Of a DNA stretch of 64,000 nt, positions 7,839-15,100 are shown one piece after another (positions within the stretch are counted from its first letter, which is position 1; each line of letters opens with the position of its first letter). The notes under the pieces are model-generated. The model saw nothing but the letters and a program-made list of their open reading frames with translations, searched no databases and was not told the origin of the DNA. A program made the position numbers and the translations under genes. The stretch is from Janthinobacterium sp. CG3 (GTDB lineage: Bacteria > Pseudomonadota > Gammaproteobacteria > Burkholderiales > Burkholderiaceae_D). The stretch covers positions 108,445-172,444 of the forward strand of contig NZ_KB467824.1 of assembly GCF_000344615.1 (NCBI RefSeq), read 5' to 3'.

Positions 7839-9308
7839 TTAATGCCCATACAACTCAAAATTTAGCTCGATAGTATAGCAGCTTAGCTCACGTTGTAGAG
7901 GTACTACCGTGAGGCTTACGCTGCGTCTGGTCACCCAAAGAGGACGCTGTAGAGGGGGGGGGGGGGGCTCGATACCAGGTGTGGCGCGAACAGCATGTTG
8001 AGACAAGGTCCGTTCGATTTCCCCAAACAACGGTCTCAACGCCATGTCTTCGTTCAGGCAGGCGGCGCTCAATTGTTCCAGCCCTTGCACGACCTGTTGC
8101 GACTGGGCCGGCGCGGCGCAGCGTTCGATTAACTCTTCCAGCAGAAAGCCGAAGGCCCGCACTTCCAGTCGCTGCAGCGCCGCCGCGTGCGGCGCTTGCG
8201 GGTCGTAGAAGGATGCGGCGCCGAAGTCGCCCAGCAGGGCGCGGCCCCGCTGGCAATGCAGGATGTTGTGGCCGTACAAGTCGCCGTGCATGATGCCGCG
8301 GCGGTGCAGGTGCGTGGCCGCCGACGCGATACCGCGGGCGATGCCAAACAGCGCGTCGAGGTCGAATTGCTTGCCGCTCGGGTAGATGTCGCGCGTGCAC
8401 GAGTCCAAGTTCGGCGGCCCCGCCAGATTGCCGAATTGCGGATCGATCAGCGCCATCACCAGGCCGTGCACGTCGGCCGGGTGGTCTTTCACTTCGCCTT
8501 GCACCGGGATCAGGTTCGGATGGGCGCCGGCGCTGATGCAGGCCGCCATTTCGCAGCGCGGCAAGCCGTCGCTGGTCACCGAGCCCTTGAACAGTTTGAC
8601 GGCGACGGCGTGCGTGTGGTCGCCGCGCCGGTGCGCGGCCCGATGGATGACGCCGGATGCGCCTTCGCCCAATTGATCCTGGATCTGCAATTGCTGCCAG
8701 GCGATGCCGCTGATCGGCGTGTCGGCCAGCGCGGCGATTTCGCGCTTTTCGCAGAAGGGGTTGCCGGCGTACGCCAGCCACGTCAGGCGTGGCAGTTGCA
8801 GCAGCCAGTCCGGCAGTTCAGTCAAGCGGTTGGCGGCGATGCGCAGCAATTCCAGGCGGGTGCAGGCGGCCAATTGCGCCGGCAGCGTGCGCAGTTGGTT
8901 GCCGGCGAGCATCAGCTTCTGGAGTTGGGCGCAGGCGCCTATCCCGGCGGGCAATTCGGCTATCTGGTTGTCGGTCAGGACCAGCCAACGCAGCGCCGCC
9001 GGCAGCGACTTGGCCGATACCGTGTGGATACGGTTGGCCTTGAATCCGACCATGCTTAACCGGGGGCAACGGCCCAGCACCTCTGGCAGTTCGGTGAATT
9101 GGTTGTCCGAACAGAAAATGATGCGCAGCTTGCCCAGGCGCGGCAAATCATCGGGCAGCGTCGACAGGGCGTTGCCGGACAGGTCGAGGATTTCGAGGGT
9201 GTCGGCCAGCGCGAAGATCTCGCGCGGGAACTCGGTCAGGCCGCAAGCCAGTTGCAGGCGTTGAATGCCCATCAGTTTTCCGCTGCGTAGCTGGTCGAGG
9301 GTGTGCAT
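7839..9308 (-). CDS. Leucine-rich-repeat protein kinase
   Basis: A 489-residue cytoplasmic protein with two modules. Residues 15-185 contain about seven LRRs (LEILDLSGNALSTLPDD, LQKLMLAGNQLRTLPAQ, LELLRIAANRLTELPDW). Residues 207-440 are a Hanks-type kinase: glycine loop GEGASG (214-219), VAIK-type Lys in VAVKLFK (238), catalytic loop HGDLYGHN (341-348, replacing HRD) and DFG (361-363). LRR-kinase fusions of this kind occur in proteobacteria with unknown targets. The coding sequence crosses a 14-base C tract that encodes PPPPP at 448-452. The 37 residues after it look unlike a kinase tail, so the true C-terminus depends on tract length. There is no membrane segment. The gene stands alone. Confidence 0.85.
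   Translation of the reverse strand: MHTLDQLRSGKLMGIQRLQLACGLTEFPREIFALADTLEILDLSGNALSTLPDDLPRLGKLRIIFCSDNQFTELPEVLGRCPRLSMVGFKANRIHTVSAKSLPAALRWLVLTDNQIAELPAGIGACAQLQKLMLAGNQLRTLPAQLAACTRLELLRIAANRLTELPDWLLQLPRLTWLAYAGNPFCEKREIAALADTPISGIAWQQLQIQDQLGEGASGVIHRAAHRRGDHTHAVAVKLFKGSVTSDGLPRCEMAACISAGAHPNLIPVQGEVKDHPADVHGLVMALIDPQFGNLAGPPNLDSCTRDIYPSGKQFDLDALFGIARGIASAATHLHRRGIMHGDLYGHNILHCQRGRALLGDFGAASFYDPQAPHAAALQRLEVRAFGFLLEELIERCAAPAQSQQVVQGLEQLSAACLNEDMALRPLFGEIERTLSQHAVRATPGIEPPPPPLQRPLWVTRRSVSLTVVPLQRELSCYTIELNFELYGH
7954..7967. repeat. 14-base poly-G/poly-C homopolymer inside the LRR-kinase gene
   Basis: An uninterrupted run of 14 G on the plus strand, read as C by the kinase gene. In the given sequence it is in frame. 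With one base fewer, translation would stop eight codons after the tract (LYSVLFG then TGA). With one more, a third tail would be read. Such tracts slip during replication, and they are also common sequencing errors. Confidence 0.9.
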
Positions 9309-9440
9309 GGGCAGATGGCCGGAGGCGGGTAAACGTAGGAGCGCCGCAGTTTACCACTCGCGACTATGTCCAGCGGCAAATCCGGCGCAGCCATGGTTGT
9401 TGTATTGACACGACGTTGAGTAATTGATACTGAAATATTG

Positions 9441-9454
9441 TTGATATTTATCAA
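9441..9454 (+). promoter_or_regulatory. FNR/Anr box with class II promoter spacing
   Basis: TTGATATTTATCAA matches the FNR/Anr consensus TTGAT-N4-ATCAA exactly. A -10-like hexamer CAAAAT lies at 9477-9482, which would put transcription start near 9489 and the box centre at about -41.5, the classical activating position. It precedes the small gene at 9507. A TTGACA at 9405-9410 with a weak -10 may be a second, upstream promoter. Confidence 0.6.
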
Positions 9455-9506
9455 AAGCTTAAATATTTCCCAATCGCAAAATGGATTCAACCTAAGGGAG
9501 GTAGTC

Positions 9507-9809
9507 ATGAGCGAGCAACGGGCAAGTAGCGCTTCTGCGGCTTTATGCAGATGGGAAATCGTTCAATATGGAATTGAACTGGCCGCCGTGCAGGGGGAGC
9601 GCCAGGCCGAGGCCTATATGACCGAACAGGGCATCGGCAGCGAGGTAATTTTCCGCGTGTTAAACCAGCCGGATAACCGGCGCGAGGGCAACGTCAATGC
9701 CGAGGAGTTCAGGCTCAGGCGCTGCGTCTGGCTGCTCTTTAGCTATTGGCGCGGAGCCACCCTGATACGCGGGCGGGCCGATCGCGGCGTCGCGCAGGGC
9801 GCTGATTGA
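9507..9809 (+). CDS. Hypothetical protein behind an FNR box
   Basis: A 100-residue protein of unknown family (MSEQRASSASAALCRWEIVQ). It is chosen to start at 9507 because GGGAGG sits 8 bases upstream; the frame is open further 5' without a ribosome site. The mid-region (IELAAVQGERQAEAYMTEQG...VIFRVLNQPDNRR) predicts helices and has no signal peptide or membrane segment. It resembles, in size and charge, small proteins of unknown function in Oxalobacteraceae, which I cannot verify. The perfect FNR site upstream suggests expression under low oxygen. Confidence 0.65.
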   Translation: MSEQRASSASAALCRWEIVQYGIELAAVQGERQAEAYMTEQGIGSEVIFRVLNQPDNRREGNVNAEEFRLRRCVWLLFSYWRGATLIRGRADRGVAQGAD

Positions 9810-9893
9810 GCCGAATCGGAATGTCCTGGCCGGCGCGGTGTAAAATTCGTCCGCCGCAGTGAGGCGGCGCACACGCTTAAAGGAAGAACCAGA

Positions 9894-10121
9894 ATGACCG
9901 TATTTGCCATGTCCGTATTCGACGCCACCATCGTCCAGGACGGAAACGAGCTGTTCAAGGGCCGCGGCTCGGCCACCCAATGGGCCGAGCGGGTCGCCGC
10001 CGAGTTGAAAATTGAAGTGACGGTCGAGAAATTGGGCAACGGCTGGGTGCTGCGCGGCCGGGTCGACGGCGTCGATTGCGTTTGGGCCGTGTACGGCCAG
10101 CGCATCAAGCGCCTCGACTGA
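9894..10121 (+). CDS. Small hypothetical protein
   Basis: A 75-residue soluble protein (MTVFAMSVFDATIVQDGNEL) with an alternating strand/helix pattern: strand, GRGSATQWAERVAAELKIEV helix, then strands KLGNGWVLRGRVDGVDCVWA and a basic C-terminus. AAGGAAG lies 8 bases before the ATG, a strong ribosome site that supports translation. No family is recognised. It is separated from the upstream small gene by 84 bases and converges on the DMT exporter gene. Confidence 0.65.
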   Translation: MTVFAMSVFDATIVQDGNELFKGRGSATQWAERVAAELKIEVTVEKLGNGWVLRGRVDGVDCVWAVYGQRIKRLD

Positions 10122-10132
10122 CGCCCCCGGCG

Positions 10133-10984
10133 TCAGCGGCGCGCGGCCAGCAGGCCCGAGCCGACGATCAGCAGCATCGCCAGCAGCGCCTCCCAGCCCA
10201 AGGCATCGCCCCACAGCCAGACCCCGAACAGCGCCGAAAACACCACGGTGAGGTAGGCGAAGCTGGCCACCAGGTATTTGCGGCCACGCTGGTAGGCGTG
10301 CGTCATCGCCAGTTGGCCCAGCAGGCCGAACAGGCCCACCCCGAGCAGCGGCCAGACGTTGTCCGCGCCGACCGGTGAGAAGCCCGGACCGGCCAACAGC
10401 CAGGCCAGGCCGAAAAGGCTGGAGATGGCGAAGAACCAGAACACGGTGCGCCATGACGGTTCGCCCAGCAGGCCCAGCTCGTATACTTGCAGCAGGGTGA
10501 AGGCGCCGAGCACGCCCGAGGCCAGGCCGACCAGGCCGGCCAGCCATTGTTCCGCCGTCAGCGAGGGCCGCAGCAGCAGCGCGATGCCGGCAAACCCGAG
10601 TAGCAGGGCCAGCAGGATCAGCGGCGTCGGCCGCTCGCGCAGCTTGACCATGCACAGCACCGCGAAGGCCAGCGACGAGGTGTAGCTGAGCGTGACGGCG
10701 GTCGACAGCGGCAGGTGGGTCAGGGCGTAGAACGTCGCCAGCAGCGCCAGGTAGCCGACCAGGCTGCGGCGGGCGTGCGCGCCCCAATGCGCGCTCCATG
10801 GCGAGTGGCCGCGCCAAGCCATCGCGCCGCCCAGGCACAGCGCGCCGATGCTGGTGCGCCAGAACAGCAGTTCGACCGCGCCGAAGGCGCCGGCGCCCCA
10901 TTTCACGCAGGCGCTCATCAGCGCGAAACACAGCGCCGCCACCACCATCCAGCCGGAGCCGAGGCCTTGCCGCTTGCTATTCAC
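10133..10984 (-). CDS. EamA/DMT-family transporter
   Basis: A 283-residue inner-membrane protein of the drug/metabolite transporter superfamily, with about ten hydrophobic helices in two EamA repeats. The first repeat starts GWMVVAALCFALMSACVKWG and contains FWRTSIGALCL. The second begins near SGVLGAFTLLQVYELG and ends LLLIVGSGLLAARR. These carriers export amino acids or other small metabolites. It is the last gene of a three-gene operon (GNAT, XRE-cupin, DMT) with an 18-base gap upstream. The annotated start is a GTG; an in-frame ATG at 10948 would remove 12 residues and remains possible. Substrate is unknown. Confidence 0.88.
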   Translation of the reverse strand: MNSKRQGLGSGWMVVAALCFALMSACVKWGAGAFGAVELLFWRTSIGALCLGGAMAWRGHSPWSAHWGAHARRSLVGYLALLATFYALTHLPLSTAVTLSYTSSLAFAVLCMVKLRERPTPLILLALLLGFAGIALLLRPSLTAEQWLAGLVGLASGVLGAFTLLQVYELGLLGEPSWRTVFWFFAISSLFGLAWLLAGPGFSPVGADNVWPLLGVGLFGLLGQLAMTHAYQRGRKYLVASFAYLTVVFSALFGVWLWGDALGWEALLAMLLIVGSGLLAARR

Positions 10985-11002
10985 CGGCGCGTCCTGGCAT
11001 CG

Positions 11003-11590
11003 TTAGCGCCGCACCAGGGCGATCAGGTAGCGGCAGGGCGTCTCGCCCGGGTTGAGGAAGGTGCAGTCTTCGGGCGAGCCCAGTTGCAGGCAGTCGCCGG
11101 CCTCCAGCCGGTGCTCCAGCGCGCCTTCGATGAACACCAGCGTGCCCTGCATGACAATGATCTGTTCGTGGTGGAAGCTGAACGCGCTGGCCGGGTAGGG
11201 CACGCGCACGCGCGCCGGCAATTCGATTTCCAGGTGCTCCAGCACGCCGCCGCCGGGCGGCGATATGGTGCGCCGGGTGTAGCCGGTTCCGGGGTCGCGC
11301 CACACCACCTGCTCGGCGCGCCGGCTGACGCGTTTGCCGGACTGCTCCGCCAGCGCCAGCAGCACCGACAGCGCCAGGCCCAGCGCGCCGGACAGGCGCC
11401 CCAGCACCGTGGCCGTCGGGCTGGCCTCGCCGCGCTCGATCTTGCTGATCATCGCCTTGGACACGCCGGAGCGCTCCGCCAGGTCCGTCAGCGACCAGTT
11501 GCGCGCGGCGCGTTCGCGCTTGACGCGTTGGGCGATGGCCAGCGTCAGGTCGTTCGGCGCCGCCGCGTCGCCGGTATCGGTGGCGCTCAT
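11003..11590 (-). CDS. XRE-family regulator with C-terminal cupin domain
   Basis: A 195-residue transcription factor. Residues 20-75 are a Cro/XRE helix-turn-helix (WSLTDLAERSGVSKAMISKI, ERGEASPT). Residues 115-190 are a small cupin barrel (HLEIELPARVRVPYPASAFS, HHEQIIVMQGTLVFIEG) that probably binds a small ligand. This HTH-cupin class often controls an adjacent transporter or acetyltransferase. Here it sits 6 bases after the GNAT gene and 18 bases before a DMT exporter, so it likely regulates its own operon in response to the exported compound. The ligand is not apparent. Confidence 0.9.
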   Translation of the reverse strand: MSATDTGDAAAPNDLTLAIAQRVKRERAARNWSLTDLAERSGVSKAMISKIERGEASPTATVLGRLSGALGLALSVLLALAEQSGKRVSRRAEQVVWRDPGTGYTRRTISPPGGGVLEHLEIELPARVRVPYPASAFSFHHEQIIVMQGTLVFIEGALEHRLEAGDCLQLGSPEDCTFLNPGETPCRYLIALVRR

Positions 11591-11596
11591 CGCGGC

Positions 11597-12118
11597 TCAG
11601 CCGTCGACCGCTTGCAGCGGAGTGTCGAGGATCAGCTGGTAGAACGCCAGGTCGAGCCAGCGGCCGAACTTGAAGCCGGCTTGGCGGATCGTGCCGGCGT
11701 GCTCGAAGCCCAGCTTGGCGTGCAGCGCGATGCTGGCCTCGTTGGCGGCGTCGATGCCGCCGACCAGCGTGTGGACGTCGCGCGCGCGCGCCACTTTGAT
11801 GAGTTCTTCCAGCAGCTTGCGGCCCAGGCCGGCGCCGCGGTGGTCGTTGTGGACGTAGATCGAATGCTCGACGCTGTACTTGAAGGCCGGGAACGCGCGG
11901 AAGGTGCCGTAGCTGGCGAACGCCATCAGCTTGCCGTCGTCGTTCTCGTAGCCGAGCACGGGAAAGTGGTTGTTGTTCTTGGCGGCGAACCACGGCCCCA
12001 TCGTCGCCAGCGCGCGCGGGTGGTAGTCGTACAGCGCGGTCGAGTGGACGATGGCGTCGTTGAGGATGGCGAGGATGGCCTCGGCGTGGCGTTCTTCGGT
12101 GCACATGACGAGATGCAT
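11597..12118 (-). CDS. GNAT N-acetyltransferase, phosphinothricin-acetyltransferase-like
   Basis: A 173-residue acetyl-CoA-dependent acetyltransferase. The pyrophosphate-binding loop RGAGLGRKLLEEL (94-106) is the motif A signature, preceded by the strand SIYVHNDH. Motif B is NEASIALHAKLGFEHAGTIR. The N-terminal AILAILNDAIVHSTALYDYH resembles the PAT/YwnH group that acetylates phosphinothricin, methionine sulfoximine or sulfone. Position as first gene of the GNAT/XRE-cupin/DMT operon fits detoxification by acetylation followed by export. Substrate assignment is family inference only. AT-rich sequence at 12130-12180 likely holds the promoter. Confidence 0.88.
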   Translation of the reverse strand: MHLVMCTEERHAEAILAILNDAIVHSTALYDYHPRALATMGPWFAAKNNNHFPVLGYENDDGKLMAFASYGTFRAFPAFKYSVEHSIYVHNDHRGAGLGRKLLEELIKVARARDVHTLVGGIDAANEASIALHAKLGFEHAGTIRQAGFKFGRWLDLAFYQLILDTPLQAVDG

Positions 12119-12198
12119 AGCTGGCCCTTGGGTGACATTCGAATATCCAATATAGTAGACGAATTATCTCCTTTGGTAAACAATCACATCTCCCGTGA

Positions 12199-15100
12199 TC
12201 AGGCCGCCGCCAGCACCACCGCGTTGCGGCCGGCGCGCTTGGCGCCATACAGGGCGTCGTCGGCCGCCCGCAGCAAGGCTTCGGCGCCGCTCCCGTCGCC
12301 GGCCAGGCGCACCGCCACGCCGACGCTGACGGTGACCTTGCCGGCGCTCGCTTGCGCATGCGGCATGGCCAGCAGTTCAACCCCCCGGCGTAGCGCCTCG
12401 GCCAAGTTGGCCGCCACCTCGGCGCCGGTGTTGGGCAGCACGATGGCGAACTCTTCGCCGCCGTAGCGCGCCGCTAGGTCGCCGGCCCGCCGCGCCCCCG
12501 CCAGCAGCAAGGCGGCGACGCTTTTCAGGCAGGCGTCGCCGCGCTGGTGGCCATAGCAGTCGTTGTATTTTTTGAAATGGTCGACGTCGATCATGAGCAG
12601 CGCCAGCGGCTGGCCGGTGCGGCCGGCGCGGGCCCATTCGGCGGCCAGCATCTCGTCGAAACGGCGGCGGTTGGCCAGCCCGGTCAGGCCGTCGGTGGCC
12701 GACAGGGTGGCCAGGCGGCGGTTGGCGTCCTCCAGCTGCGCGGTGCGCTCGGCAACGCGCAGCTCCAGGCTGTCGTGCAGGCGCGCGTGGGCGATGGAAA
12801 TCATCGCCTGGGCGCCGAGGATGCGCAAAAATTCGACGCGCTCGGCGGTGAACGAGGCCTCCGCCAGGTTGTTTTCCAGGTACAGCATGCCAACCACCTG
12901 CGCCGCCTGCTTGATCGGCAGGCACATCACCGAGCGCGGGCGCCGCGCCAGCACGTACGGGTCGGCGCCGAAGCGGGGCGAGGCGCCGATGCGGTCTTCG
13001 ATGATCTCGGCGCCGCTGCGCGCCACGTAGCGCAGCAGCGACAGCGGGAATTGGGCGTCGCCGGCGCCGTCCAGCTCCAGCGGGCGCTGCTGCAGCACGG
13101 CCGCGCTGTCGGTGCCGATATCGCCTTCCAGTCGCCAGACCTGCTCGTGTAGCAGCAACAGACGCGCCAGTTGGGCGCCGGAGTTCTCGCGGGCGATCGT
13201 CAGCAGTCGTTGCAACACGTTGCGTAGGCCGATTTCGTTCGACAGCGCGTGCGTCGCCTTCAGGATCGAGGCCAGGTCGAGGGCGCTATTGGCCGCGCCG
13301 CTGCCGTTGACGGTGATCGCGCCCGGGTCGCCCAGGCGCATTGCGCCGGCCGGATGGCCGGCGGCGCCGCGCAGCAGCGCCCCGTGGCGGGCGCCCAGTT
13401 GCGCGACCTTGCCGTCGGCGCCCCACTGGCGGTACTGTGCCAGCGCGTCGTGCAGGAAGACGCCGGCGACGCGTGGCTGGCCCTGCTCAAGCCAGAATTC
13501 GCCGCACAGTTCGTTGGCCAGCGCCTCGACGCTGCCGTGGCCGCCGTCGCGCGCGGCCTCGATGGCCAGTCGGTAGTAGCGCGCCGCCGCGCCGGCGTGC
13601 TGGCGCTGGCGGGCGTACTCGGCCCGCGCCAGCAGGTGTTTGGCGGCGTAGTTGTCCGGCCCTTGCGCCGCCCACCCCGCCAGTTGCGCCAGCATGGCTT
13701 GGGCGCGCGCCAGCACGGCGCCGGCGTCGCCGCGCCGAGGCGCGCGGCGCAGCGCGCGCAGCCAGATCAGCGCGGTGTAGAAGGTGGTTTCGGGAACCTT
13801 GGACTGGTCGCGCAGGATCTGCGCGACGACGTCGAGGTGGCCGGCCAGCGCCTCGGCGTCGGCGCAGTCGAAGAGATAGGCGTTGCGGATTTTGCCCTGG
13901 TAGAAATAGGCCTGGTACAGGCGCGAGCCGCCGTGCTCGGCCAGGAACGCCGCCTCGCTGAAGCCGTCGTCGTCGTAGCTGTCGCCGCGCCGGGTCAGGC
14001 CCATCAAACATTTGGCCGGCTGCAGCGCGCCGGCGATCAGGCAGTCGGCCAGGTCGCGCTGGCCGTTGGCGCGCATCAGCGCCAGGTCGCGCTCGCCCGC
14101 CCGCAGCAGCTCGGGCAGGTACAAGCCCCAGATCAGGCGGTCGGTGGCGCGCACCGCCGCCACCACGCCGAGGTTGACCGGGTCGCCGCCGGCCAGCGCG
14201 CCGTGGAAGGCGTCGTCGTACAGCGCGTCGCAGCTGCGCAGCGGCCGCGTCCAGTGTTGGATCAGGGCGCCGAACATCAGGCCGGTGAGGGTGCGCGCCT
14301 GCTGGTTGTCGCGCCGCTTGGCCAGCGCCAGCGCCATGGCGCCGAAGCGGTAGGCGCGCTCGCCGTCGTGCGCGCGGGCGCCCAGGATGGCGGTGTAACT
14401 GATGTAGGCGACGGCGGTGAAATCGCTGTTGCCCTGCTGTAGCGACAGGCGCGTCATCGACAGCGCCATGACGCGGCTCAGGTGCTGCTGGCCGGCGTAG
14501 TAGCTGGCCATCCACAGCCCCTGCATCATCTCCATCGCGGCGCGCGCGGCCGGATCGGCCATTTCGGGCGCCGCCGTCAATTCGTCCATGCCGCGCCCGG
14601 CGCTCAGGCGCTCGGCGTCGGCCAGGATCGCCGCGGCGCCGGCCTGCAGCGCGGCGTCGTCGGCGCCGACCTCGATACCCAGCAGGGCCAGGCCGCCGCG
14701 CTGGATGGCGATGGCGTCCGCCAGCCGGCCCTGCAACTGGTACTGGCGCGCCTGCACGGCGATGCAACGGGTGTGCTGCAGCGGCGTCGCGCAGCGCGCC
14801 GGCAGCAGCGGATAGATCGCCTCGGCGGCGTCGAATTCACCGCACAGGTAGGCCGCCTCGGCCGCGCCCAGTTGCAGGTCGAGGTATAGCTCGCGGTGGC
14901 TGTCCCAGGCGCGCTGCGGCAGCAGTTCGAGGCCGACGCGCATGTGCCGCAGCGTCGCCTGGAAGGCGGCCGCGGCGCGCGCCTTGAGGCCGGCGCGGCA
15001 ATTCAGGGCGGCCAGTTGCAGGCGCTCGTCGGGGGCGTCGATCAGCTCGCGGCCGGCGTTGAGCTGCTCGGCGATGGCGAACACCTGCTCGTCGAGCGCC

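Noticed and set aside
7888-8781. 297-codon minus-strand frame inside the LRR-kinase gene
   Set aside because: It is an out-of-frame shadow; only its 3' end would matter if the poly-C tract slipped.
10715-12466. Long plus-strand frame over the GNAT, XRE and DMT genes
   Set aside because: Low-complexity shadow frame; the three minus-strand genes show clear family motifs and operon spacing.
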